A stretch of DNA of 64,000 bases from Gammaproteobacteria bacterium 42_54_T18. Lineage in GTDB: Bacteria > Pseudomonadota > Gammaproteobacteria > Pseudomonadales > Ketobacteraceae. Position 1 is the stretch's first letter; each line of letters opens with the position of its first letter. The notes beneath the pieces were generated by a model. The model saw only the letters and a program-made list of their open reading frames with translations. It did no database searches and was not told the DNA's origin. Shown here piece by piece: positions 17,659 through 25,773 of the stretch. The DNA lies in NCBI GenBank assembly GCA_002163245.1, contig MAAL01000185.1, positions 1 to 64,000 of the forward strand, given 5' to 3'. A program made the position numbers and the translations under genes.

Positions 17659-20469
17659 CGGTTTTAAAAACTTCCCAGTATAAGACCCTTTCACTTTCGC
17701 TACATCCTCCGGCGTCCCCTTTGCAATAATCAACCCACCGCCACTGCCACCCTCAGGCCCCAAATCAACAATCCAGTCCGCTGTTTTAACAACATCTAAA
17801 TTATGTTCGATAATAACAACGGTATTTCCTTTGTCTCGCAATCGATGTAAGACAATAAGCAGCTGCTGAATATCATGAAAATGTAACCCCGTAGTTGGCT
17901 CATCCAGGATATAAAGCGTATGGCCAGTATCACGTTTTGATAGCTCCTTCGCCAATTTAACCCGCTGAGCTTCACCGCCAGATAACGTTGTTGCGGCTTG
18001 ACCAAGGCCTATATAAGATAATCCAACATCAATTAGTGTTTGGAGTTTTCGTGCAATGGCAGGGATATTATCAAAAAACACTCGTGCATCTTCGACAGTC
18101 ATATTCAAGGTTTCATGGATATTCAGACCTTTGTATTTTACTTCCAATGTCTCACGGTTATAGCGTTTGCCTTTGCATACGTCACATGGCACATAAATAT
18201 CGGGTAAAAAGTGCATTTCAACTTTAATAAGCCCATCCCCTTGGCATGCTTCACATCGTCCGCCTTTAACGTTAAAACTAAAGCGTCCAGGTTTGTAACC
18301 ACGAGCACGGGCTTCAGGGGTGCCAGCAAAAAATTCCCGTATTGGGGTGAATATACCTGTATAGGTCGCAGGATTTGAACGTGGTGTGCGCCCAATGGGG
18401 CTTTGATCGATATCTACTACTTTGTCTAATAGGTCTAAGCCTTTGACTGAAGTATGTGCCTCTGCTTTTAATGTGGTTGCCCCATTTAACGCAGTGGCAG
18501 CAAGAGGGTATAACGTGCTGTTGATTAATGTTGACTTGCCGGACCCAGAAACGCCTGTTACACAGGTCATTAGACCAAGCGGGATGTCTAGGCTAACATC
18601 TTGTAAATTGTTGCCACTAGCACCTACGATTGATAGCTGCTTGTTCGGGTCATTACTTATCCTTGTTTTAGGCACCGCAATTGCTTTTGTACCTTTTAAA
18701 TATTGCCCTGTAAGAGACTTTCGGCATTTCATTATATCTTCAACGGTGCCTGATCTTAGTATTTCACCACCATGGACCCCTGCGCCTGGGCCGATATCAA
18801 TAACAAAATCTGCTTGGCGAATGGCATCTTCGTCATGTTCAACGACGATAACGGTATTACCCATATCTCGTAGTCTTGTTAGCGTTTTTAATAAACGTGC
18901 GTTATCCCGTTGATGTAATCCAATGGATGGTTCGTCAAGTACATACATCACTCCCATTAACCCTGCGCCAATTTGACTGGCTAAACGAATGCGTTGAGCC
19001 TCTCCTCCAGAAAGGGTTTCGGCTTTGCGGTTAAGTGTTAAGTATTCAAGCCCGACGTTAGTTAGAAATTGGAGGCGCTCACGGATTTCTTTTAGGATTT
19101 TTTCTGCAATGTTGCCTTTTTTACCTGTGAGGTGTAAGTCAGAGAAATAAGCTAGTGCGTCTCCGACAGGAAGTTGCACTATGTCAGGTAAATTGTGGTT
19201 GTCGATAAAAACATTGCGCGCGGGTTTGTTCAGGCGGGAGCCCCCGCAATCATGACACGATGATGTGGTTAGGTATTTCGCTAGCTCTTCCCTTACTGCA
19301 TTTGACTCGGTGTCACGATAGCGGCGCTGCATGTTTGGAATGATGCCTTCAAAGGGGTGGTTTCGAGTGGTGGCATCACCTCTATCGTTTAGATAATAAA
19401 ACGCGATTGATACTTTTCCACTTCCATTGAGAATGGCATTTCTTACTTTTTTTGATAACTTCTTAAAAGGTTTGTCTATATCAAAAGAGTAGTGCTCAGC
19501 CAGTGACGTCAGCATTTGATAGTAATAGATGTTGCGTTTTTCCCACCCCCTAATAGCCCCTTCAGATAAACTTAGGTCAGGAGATGTAACAATTGCTTCT
19601 TCATTAAAAAATTGGGTGGCACCGATGCCGTCACAAGTGGTGCAAGCACCGGCAGGGTTGTTAAAAGAAAAAATTCTTGGCTCTAGTTCACTCAAACTGT
19701 AATTGCATATAGGGCAAGCAAATTTAGCTGAAAAAAGTTGAGAGTCGTCTTCGTTATCCATGTTTGTGATCAGCACGGAGCCATCAGCCAAAGTAAGAGC
19801 TGATTCGATAGATTCAGCAAGTCGGATTTCAATACCTTCTTTGAGTTTGATTCGGTCGACAACTACATCAATGGTGTGTTTTTTGTTTTTATCCAGAGCG
19901 GGGGCTTGGTCAAGTTCAACAATGATGCCGTTAATTCTTGCTCGAATAAATCCTTCACTTTTTAATTCATCAATAAGGTGTAGGTGCTCCCCTTTTTTTT
20001 CTTTTACTACGGGGGCTAGTATCATCAATTTTGTTAAATTCTGGCGCTCAAGTACAGCATCAACCATTTGGCTGACGGTTTGGGCTTCTAAAGGCTCTCC
20101 ATGCTCAGGGCAGGTTGGAGTGCCGACGCGGGCAAACAATAATCGCAGGTAATCGTAAATTTCAGTAATGGTGCCCACTGTTGAGCGAGGGTTGTGCGAT
20201 GTACTTTTTTGCTCAATGGATATGGCGGGTGATAAACCTTCAATATGATCAATGTCGGGTTTTTCCATCAGGGATAAGAACTGCCGAGCGTATGTTGATA
20301 GTGATTCAACGTAGCGGCGTTGTCCTTCCGCGTATAAAGTGTCAAATGCTAATGATGACTTGCCAGAACCTGATAAACCGGTGATAACAATGAACTTGTC
20401 TCTCGGGATATCGATATCGATATTTTTAAGGTTATGGGTGCGAGCACCGCGAACAATGATTTTATCCAT
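17638..20469 (-). CDS. uvrA: UvrABC excinuclease subunit A
   Basis: The 943-residue ATPase recognises DNA lesions in nucleotide excision repair and loads UvrB. It starts [17 protein letters not shown]. The first Walker A is GLSGSGKS (residues 31-38) and the second GVSGSGKST lies near 640; both ABC signatures (TLSGGEAQR) are present. The zinc modules [17 protein letters not shown] and [13 protein letters not shown] are intact. It is divergent from the MFS gene, with a degenerate SOS-like box upstream at 20501-20516. The 3' end runs into a bidirectional terminator. Confidence 0.97.
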   Translation of the reverse strand: MDKIIVRGARTHNLKNIDIDIPRDKFIVITGLSGSGKSSLAFDTLYAEGQRRYVESLSTYARQFLSLMEKPDIDHIEGLSPAISIEQKSTSHNPRSTVGTITEIYDYLRLLFARVGTPTCPEHGEPLEAQTVSQMVDAVLERQNLTKLMILAPVVKEKKGEHLHLIDELKSEGFIRARINGIIVELDQAPALDKNKKHTIDVVVDRIKLKEGIEIRLAESIESALTLADGSVLITNMDNEDDSQLFSAKFACPICNYSLSELEPRIFSFNNPAGACTTCDGIGATQFFNEEAIVTSPDLSLSEGAIRGWEKRNIYYYQMLTSLAEHYSFDIDKPFKKLSKKVRNAILNGSGKVSIAFYYLNDRGDATTRNHPFEGIIPNMQRRYRDTESNAVREELAKYLTTSSCHDCGGSRLNKPARNVFIDNHNLPDIVQLPVGDALAYFSDLHLTGKKGNIAEKILKEIRERLQFLTNVGLEYLTLNRKAETLSGGEAQRIRLASQIGAGLMGVMYVLDEPSIGLHQRDNARLLKTLTRLRDMGNTVIVVEHDEDAIRQADFVIDIGPGAGVHGGEILRSGTVEDIMKCRKSLTGQYLKGTKAIAVPKTRISNDPNKQLSIVGASGNNLQDVSLDIPLGLMTCVTGVSGSGKSTLINSTLYPLAATALNGATTLKAEAHTSVKGLDLLDKVVDIDQSPIGRTPRSNPATYTGIFTPIREFFAGTPEARARGYKPGRFSFNVKGGRCEACQGDGLIKVEMHFLPDIYVPCDVCKGKRYNRETLEVKYKGLNIHETLNMTVEDARVFFDNIPAIARKLQTLIDVGLSYIGLGQAATTLSGGEAQRVKLAKELSKRDTGHTLYILDEPTTGLHFHDIQQLLIVLHRLRDKGNTVVIIEHNLDVVKTADWIVDLGPEGGSGGGLIIAKGTPEDVAKVKGSYTGKFLKPLLKKAR

Positions 20470-20500
20470 GAGTTAGCGCCATTGGTATAAAAAGAAAAGA

Positions 20501-20516
20501 GTATATATTTATACAG
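20501..20516 (-). promoter_or_regulatory. Degenerate LexA (SOS) box upstream of uvrA
   Basis: Read towards uvrA, the site is CTGT-ATAAATAT-ATAC: one perfect half-site and an AT-rich spacer of eight, but the second half departs from ACAG. It lies 32 bases before the uvrA ATG. uvrA is SOS-regulated in many gammaproteobacteria, which makes the site plausible, but the sequence alone is weak. Confidence 0.3.
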
Positions 20517-20658
20517 GGGTTTGATGCTACCGTTAGTTTTTGGTTAGAACTGGCGAGTACCAAAAACGTTCGGTTGAATGTGTACTTTCATTGGACTAAT
20601 GGTGTTAAAATCGCCGCTGCAAATTTTCTGTCTATTACTGTTACTGAGGTTGCTCTAC

Positions 20659-22014
20659 ATGAGCCCCATTGAAATTCGGGCAACGCTGTCACTGGCTGGG
20701 TTGTTTTCTTTAAGAATGCTTGGCTTGTTTATGATATTGCCGGTATTTGCAATTTACGGTGCTGATTTTGATGGGTCAACGGCATTGCTCGCCGGTGTTG
20801 CGATAGGGGCATATGGCTTAACGCAAGCTGTATTGCAGATCCCCTTTGGACTTCTATCTGATAGGGTGGGTCGCAAGCCCATTATTGTTGCAGGGTTGAT
20901 TTTGTTTTGCATTGGTAGTGTTGTTGCGGCCACGTCAGAGTCGATTTACGGCGTAATTTTTGGTCGGGCACTTCAGGGTGCGGGAGCTATAGGTAGTACG
21001 GTGATGGCATTGTTGTCAGACTTGACGACAGATGAAAATCGAACAAAAGCCATGGCGAGTGTCGGGGCTAGTATTGGAGTATCATTTTCAATAGCGTTAA
21101 TTGTCGGTCCTATTCTGGCAGCCTTTGCTGGTTTATCTGGGATCTTTTGGCTTACTGCTGTTTTGGCTATTTTGGGAGTATTTGTTGCTATATTTGTTGT
21201 ACCTACCCCTTCAGCTACGCAAGTACACAGAGATAGTCGTCCCGTTTTAGGTCAGTTCTGGGAAGTGGCGAGAAGCAAAGAGTTATTTCGTCTAAATATA
21301 GGGGTGTTTCTACTGCACTTATTTATGACGGCGTGTTTTGTGGTTGTGCCCTTGTTATTGCTAAATACGATTGAACTGCCTCATGGCAAGCACTGGATGG
21401 TGTACTTTCCCATTTTGGTAGGGTCGTTTATTGTAATGGTACCTTTGATGATTGTGGCTGAGAGTCGGCGAAAAATCAGAGAGGTTTTTTTGTTGGCAAT
21501 AGCAATGCTGGCATTATCATTGGTGATGTTGTCTTTTTGGCACAGTACCCTTACAGGCTTATGTGCAGGGTTATTTGTGTTTTTCTGGGCGTTTAATCTG
21601 TTAGAAGCAATGCTGCCATCAATGGTGAGCAAGATTTCACCTGCTGGAAGTAAGGGAACCTCTATGGGAGCTTACTCAAGTAGCCAGTTTTTGGGCGCAT
21701 TCTTTGGTGGGATGGGGGGCGGTTTTGTTTATGGCCAGATTGGGCTAAGTAGTGTTTTCTTGATTTGCAGTGTGTTAGCCTTGTTATGGTTTGTGATTGC
21801 TTTTGGAATGAAGCAGCCTCGTTTTTTGCACAGTTACCGCGTTGAATTAAATGACTCCTGTCCCAATAATGATGAGCTTATTCAGCGACTCTTAGGGGTA
21901 GAGGGTGTTGAAGAAGCTATTATTGCTACTGATGAAAATGCTGCGTATTTAAAGGTAGATAAAAACTGTTTAGATGACGGGCACTTACGTCGTATATCCG
22001 ATGCAGCTTGCTGA
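20659..22014 (+). CDS. MFS transporter, YajR-like with C-terminal YAM domain
   Basis: The start ATG 20659 (MSPIEIRATLSLAGLFSLRML) gives 451 residues; the upstream extension to 20578 looks non-coding. Twelve hydrophobic segments are visible, with the MFS motif A GLLSDRVGRKPII in loop 2-3. After the last helix, residues about 392-451 (YRVELNDSCPNNDELIQRLL, then VEGVEEAIIATDENAAYLKV) form a small ferredoxin-like domain as in E. coli YajR. Substrate is unknown; family members are drug/proton antiporters. It lies between uvrA and ssb, as in Pseudomonas. Confidence 0.88.
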   Translation: MSPIEIRATLSLAGLFSLRMLGLFMILPVFAIYGADFDGSTALLAGVAIGAYGLTQAVLQIPFGLLSDRVGRKPIIVAGLILFCIGSVVAATSESIYGVIFGRALQGAGAIGSTVMALLSDLTTDENRTKAMASVGASIGVSFSIALIVGPILAAFAGLSGIFWLTAVLAILGVFVAIFVVPTPSATQVHRDSRPVLGQFWEVARSKELFRLNIGVFLLHLFMTACFVVVPLLLLNTIELPHGKHWMVYFPILVGSFIVMVPLMIVAESRRKIREVFLLAIAMLALSLVMLSFWHSTLTGLCAGLFVFFWAFNLLEAMLPSMVSKISPAGSKGTSMGAYSSSQFLGAFFGGMGGGFVYGQIGLSSVFLICSVLALLWFVIAFGMKQPRFLHSYRVELNDSCPNNDELIQRLLGVEGVEEAIIATDENAAYLKVDKNCLDDGHLRRISDAAC

Positions 22015-22086
22015 TACTAATACAAATAGCCACAAGAATTGATTAATATAGGCGGTATTGACCGCATTCAAATAGAGGAATAAAGC

Positions 22087-22653
22087 ATGGCCAGAAAAGG
22101 CATCAATAAAGTTATTGTCCTTGGTAACTTAGGGCAAGATCCAGAAACACGTTATATGCCTAATGGTAATGCAGTAACGAATATTAGCATTGCGACAAGT
22201 GAGAGCTGGCAGGATAAACAGTCGGGTCAAAATCAAGAGAGAACAGAGTGGCATCGCGTTGTGTTCTTTAATCGGTTAGCTGAGATCGCAGGAGAGTACT
22301 TGCGAAAAGGCTCTAAAGTTTATGTGGAAGGTTCGCTAAGAACGAACAAGTGGCAAGATCAAAGCGGAAACGATCGCTATACCACTGAAATTGTTGCTAG
22401 CGAAATGCAAATGCTTGATAGCCGTGGTGATAACCAACAAAGCCAGAATGGTGGAATGGGTGGTTATTCACAAATGCCAGAAGCGGGGCAACAGCAAGCA
22501 CCTCGTCAAGCCCCTGCTCAGCAAGCCCCACAGTACTCGCAGCCAGCGCAGCAACCCATGCAACAGCCGGCGCAACAATCCCAACCCGCGCAACAACAGC
22601 CAAGCACTCCGTCACCTGCAAGCTCTGAATTTGAAGACGATATTCCTTTTTAG
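22087..22653 (+). CDS. ssb: Single-stranded DNA-binding protein
   Basis: The 188-residue protein has an N-terminal OB fold ([20 protein letters not shown].., [30 protein letters not shown]) covering about residues 1-112. A Gln/Pro/Ala-rich disordered linker (about 118-178) follows, then the acidic tip EFEDDIPF that binds partner enzymes. SSB coats single-stranded DNA in replication and repair. The ATG follows AGAGGAATAAAGC. Confidence 0.97.
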   Translation: MARKGINKVIVLGNLGQDPETRYMPNGNAVTNISIATSESWQDKQSGQNQERTEWHRVVFFNRLAEIAGEYLRKGSKVYVEGSLRTNKWQDQSGNDRYTTEIVASEMQMLDSRGDNQQSQNGGMGGYSQMPEAGQQQAPRQAPAQQAPQYSQPAQQPMQQPAQQSQPAQQQPSTPSPASSEFEDDIPF

Positions 22654-22688
22654 GAGTCACCTGCGACTAGAATGTTAAAAAAATAGAT

Positions 22689-22710
22689 AAGCCCCTGTTT
22701 ATAGGGGCTT
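22689..22710 (+). terminator. Intrinsic terminator after ssb
   Basis: AAGCCCCT (22689-22696) pairs with AGGGGCTT (22703-22710) across a six-base loop, followed by TCTTGTTT. It lies 36 bases after the ssb stop codon. Confidence 0.85.
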
Positions 22711-22888
22711 TCTTGTTTCTAACTTCAGAATTTAATAAAGACTATGTTTGGCTGCTCTAGTGGTTTTTGTCTCCTGCTTGGGGGCGTAAAAGAGTGGGTT
22801 ATACATGTGTGTCGATATCCTTTACATATTTACTTGTTTGTTTTTCCATTATTGATGTAAGTGCTTGTTTTGGTTAAAAAATGAGCAT

Positions 22889-22906
22889 TTGGCATGCTTC
22901 CTGCTT
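22889..22906 (+). promoter_or_regulatory. Sigma-54 promoter of the PEP-CTERM gene
   Basis: TTGGCATG (22889-22896), CTTC, then CTGCTT (22901-22906) matches the sigma-54 -24/-12 consensus TTGGCACG-N4-TTGCW. The GG (22891-22892) and GC (22903-22904) are separated by exactly ten bases, as sigma-54 requires. Transcription would start near 22916, about 34 bases before the ATG at 22950. The binding site of the required enhancer-binding protein is not identified. Confidence 0.8.
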
Positions 22907-22949
22907 TGGTTGAGTGAAAATCATCCAAATATCAAACAGGAATAAAGAT

Positions 22950-23471
22950 ATGCGAAATAGCGTTATTATTTTAGTTGCAGTACTGTCAACCTTAAGTGTT
23001 TCAGCGTTTGCAACTCCTATCACCATCGATTTTACGGGTGTAAATGACCACTATGCCAACCCTTATACAGAAGACGGCTTTGATGTGTTCCGTGATAGTT
23101 ATAGCCACTGGCATATCCACAGCAGTTACAACGGTACTGGGGCGTTGTTCGCACATTCTGGCGCAGACCTAAGTATCAAAAAAAGTGATGGTGGTACGTT
23201 TGATTTCTCCTCGTTTGATTTGTGGCATTCGTCTAGCTCGTTCACAGTGACGTCAAACCTGGGCGACCTTTTTAACTCTACAACGTCTGTGGCGGATACG
23301 TATAATTTTGGCTGGGAAGGCGTTACACAAATCAATATCACCCACAATGGTTCTGTTTATCTGGATGATATTGTATTAAATGCGACTAAGGTATCGGAGC
23401 CTGCAACATTAGCGTTGTTTGGTTTGGGTTTGCTTGGAGCGGGTTTGAACAGAAAGCGTAAAAACGCATAA
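22950..23471 (+). CDS. PEP-CTERM anchored secreted protein
   Basis: I place the start at ATG 22950 (MRNSVIILVAVLSTLSVSAFA) behind AGGAATAAAG; an ATG at 22914 would coincide with the predicted sigma-54 start point. The 173-residue product has a signal peptide (1-21), a beta-rich middle with several His/Tyr/Ser-rich strands, and the tail SEPATLALFGLGLLGAGLNR plus KRK. That tail is a PEP-CTERM signal: a Pro-rich motif, a hydrophobic helix and basic residues, recognised by exosortase. Such proteins go to the outer surface or exopolysaccharide matrix. The ligand is unknown. Confidence 0.85.
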   Translation: MRNSVIILVAVLSTLSVSAFATPITIDFTGVNDHYANPYTEDGFDVFRDSYSHWHIHSSYNGTGALFAHSGADLSIKKSDGGTFDFSSFDLWHSSSSFTVTSNLGDLFNSTTSVADTYNFGWEGVTQINITHNGSVYLDDIVLNATKVSEPATLALFGLGLLGAGLNRKRKNA

Positions 23472-23485
23472 TTAATGTTAATGAT

Positions 23486-23526
23486 AACGTAGAGGCCTTA
23501 ATTCTCAAAAAGGGCTCTACGTTTTT
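23486..23526 (+). terminator. Intrinsic terminator after the PEP-CTERM gene
   Basis: AACGTAGAG (23486-23494) pairs with CTCTACGTT (23514-23522), with neighbouring G/C pairs and a T-run at 23522-23526. It ends the single-gene sigma-54 transcript. Confidence 0.75.
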
Positions 23527-23851
23527 AGTATTTACATCTCTTTTGTGCCAAGGAGGCAATCTAAGGTTAGTCTTTTGACCTTCTTTATTGTTATTTCTCT
23601 AATACTATTTATTTTATAGTTCATTGTGAGTAATGCATTTAAAAAGGCTGTCATAACCAGTTCTTATTCATTTTTCAGATGATTTGGTGTGTTTTTCTAT
23701 TTATTGGGCGTATTTTTCATAAAATTTGGTCTATGAGACATGGAAACCTGATATTTTTTAGGAAGTTGGCATACAATGATTAGAGTTAACTATAAGAAGG
23801 TGCTTGTGTGCCTTATAAATTGTAACAACGCCAATTTGAAATAGGGTGACA
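23527..23851. other. AT-rich intergenic stretch before gspN
   Basis: No open reading frame of convincing quality was found here. A TTGGCA at 23766-23771 could serve as -35 with TATAAG 19 bases later, but the spacing is too long to trust. The region presumably holds the gspN promoter. Confidence 0.4.
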
Positions 23852-24601
23852 ATGAAAGTTCGAAGTTACATAGCAATAGGAGTCACCTCCTTTCTAATGT
23901 TTGTTGTTGCGTTGTTTCCTGCCAATTTGGTTTGGAGCACTGTCGCTTCTTCTGTGGCGGGCGCTGTGCCAGGGAAAGTGCAAACGGTAGGAGGAACAAT
24001 TTGGGATGGTTTCGTTGTTGCAGACCTTCGTATTGGTGATGTTAAAGGGTTACACCTAGCAAAATGGCAAGTGCATCCTTTGAACTTGTTGCTTGGAGAA
24101 GTCTCCTTAGACTTGATGATTGAAAGTGAAGGATTAATCGCGTCAGGTGGTGCCTATATTGGATTGTTAGGGAAAGGAATTCAAAATATTACAGGCCAAG
24201 TTTCTGCTTCTATGGCTGAACCTATCTTGAAGCAGTTTGATGCGAGCGCGGAAGGCGGTTTAAGTTTTGACGATTTAACGGTGGCAATGTCAGGAGATGC
24301 AATCTCTGATGCGTCGGGGGTGATTCGTTGGGACGGAGGGAAGGTAAGTTATCGCTCAGGGAGATCTACCCAGACGGTTGATTTTCCCGCTGTAGTTGGC
24401 ACTCTGACGGAGAATGACGGCAGTTTGAATCTAGCTCTAATCGAAATGAAAGGTAAGAAGGCATTGGGGGAAGCAATGCTGCGCCCTGATGGTATTGGTG
24501 GTGTTAAAGTATTGCAACGAGCGATGACATTGGCTGGTTTCTCTTCCTCGCCTGGGGATGATGATAAGGTACTCTTAAATATCCAGAGGCCTTTGTTTTA
24601 A
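23852..24601 (+). CDS. gspN: Type II secretion system protein N
   Basis: ATG at 23852 gives 249 residues; a GTG two codons earlier is possible. The protein has one N-terminal membrane anchor (about 5-27) and a periplasmic body with the GspN-like segments VPGKVQTVGGTIWDG and WQVHPLNLLLGEVSLDL. GspN is an accessory inner-membrane component of the type II system, whose role is poorly known. It is usually the last gene of a gsp operon; here it comes before gspC, separated by 144 bases. Confidence 0.75.
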   Translation: MKVRSYIAIGVTSFLMFVVALFPANLVWSTVASSVAGAVPGKVQTVGGTIWDGFVVADLRIGDVKGLHLAKWQVHPLNLLLGEVSLDLMIESEGLIASGGAYIGLLGKGIQNITGQVSASMAEPILKQFDASAEGGLSFDDLTVAMSGDAISDASGVIRWDGGKVSYRSGRSTQTVDFPAVVGTLTENDGSLNLALIEMKGKKALGEAMLRPDGIGGVKVLQRAMTLAGFSSSPGDDDKVLLNIQRPLF

Positions 24602-24745
24602 TATAATATCGCTAGCAGAAGAGTAAAGTAGTGAGTAAGTAAAAAGTGCAAACAAATTGCAACTTCTTTACAAAATAAAACAGACCCTGATGTGATGAAC
24701 AGGGATACTTAACATTTAATGTTTATCTTATAGTAGGAGTGAATT

Positions 24746-25705
24746 GTGGCCGCAGAAGCTGCTTCCACTAACAAATCGTTGGATCGCCTTGCTACATGGG
24801 TATGTGTTGGCTTGGTGCTTGCCATTAGTTATGTTTTAGTGAAAATTATTTTTTTTACTCTTGATCCTCAAGTGTCTGCGATAGCACCGAGTATATATGG
24901 TGATGCTAATCAAGTTGGGGCGGCTGTACAGCGCACTTCTCGCAAAGCTTCTGTGGATTCCAGTGCGATTCCTTTATGGAATTTATTTGGTAAAGAGGGT
25001 GTGCAAAAGAAAACTGCTGCTGTGGAAAATGTAGTAGCGCCAACTACCCGTTTGAAATTAGTGTTGATGGGCGTGTTTGCTCACAAAGAAAACGAGCGAT
25101 CCACTGCCATTATTTCCGAGCAACGTAAACCCGGAAAGCTCTTTCATATCGGGGATAAAGTGCCGGGGAATGCAACGTTGGCTGCCGTGTATGAAGACCG
25201 CGTTTTACTCAATACGAGGGGGAAATTAGAAGCGTTGTATTTTCCTCAGTCAAAGACTGCAACCAAGTCGCGTTCCTCTAGCTCTAAGCGTGGAACGTCT
25301 AGGTCAACGCGTTCTTCTCGTTCTTCTCGTTCATCCGGTGCCAAAAGGGCATCCGGGATTTCGAAGATGATGCGTGGAGGACCCTCGTCGCCAGGGCAGA
25401 TTGCTTCGGTTATTGAGCAAGAACTTGGACAGAATGCTGCTGGTGCCTTAAAAGAGTTGGGACTAGAGCAGAATAACGGCAATGGCTATAAAATCAGCAA
25501 TGGCAGTAATCCATTGTTCTCGGCGTTAGGTGTTAAGCCGGGGGACGTGATTTTATCAGTGAACGGTATGTCAATAGGTGACCCAGAAAGAGACATTAAG
25601 GCAATCCCGGAAGCTTTAGAGGGCACTGGTGGTAATTGTACTATTGATATTCAAAAATCGGATGGTCGTCAGTTCAGTCAAACGTTCCCATGTGGTGGGT
25701 TGTAG
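24746..25705 (+). CDS. gspC: Type II secretion system protein C, PDZ form
   Basis: GTG at 24746, preceded by TAGGAGTG, gives 319 residues. There is one membrane helix (about 19-38), then the HR domain (about 90-170; TTRLKLVLMGVFAHKENERS.., GDKVPGNATLAAVYEDRVLL) that binds the secretin. A Ser/Arg-rich linker (about 172-205) leads to a C-terminal PDZ domain (NGSNPLFSALGVKPGDVILSVNG). GspC links the inner-membrane platform to GspD and helps choose substrates. The stop lies inside the 5' end of the gspD reading frame. Confidence 0.93.
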   Translation: MAAEAASTNKSLDRLATWVCVGLVLAISYVLVKIIFFTLDPQVSAIAPSIYGDANQVGAAVQRTSRKASVDSSAIPLWNLFGKEGVQKKTAAVENVVAPTTRLKLVLMGVFAHKENERSTAIISEQRKPGKLFHIGDKVPGNATLAAVYEDRVLLNTRGKLEALYFPQSKTATKSRSSSSKRGTSRSTRSSRSSRSSGAKRASGISKMMRGGPSSPGQIASVIEQELGQNAAGALKELGLEQNNGNGYKISNGSNPLFSALGVKPGDVILSVNGMSIGDPERDIKAIPEALEGTGGNCTIDIQKSDGRQFSQTFPCGGL

Positions 25706-25773
25706 TGGGCAGTATAAATGGGCAGCAAAACATGATGAACATGGCAAACGTTTCGGACAGTGGAAATAAGCGA

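Noticed and set aside
20578-20658. Longer N terminus for the MFS transporter
   Set aside because: The extra 27 residues are leucine-rich but start without a binding site; the family begins at the ATG at 20659.
22914-22949. Upstream ATG for the PEP-CTERM gene
   Set aside because: It coincides with the predicted sigma-54 transcription start, so it would not lie in the mRNA with a binding site.
23766-23783. Second sigma-54-like site TTGGCATACAATGATTAG before gspN
   Set aside because: The GG is not followed by GC at ten bases, so the -12 element is missing.
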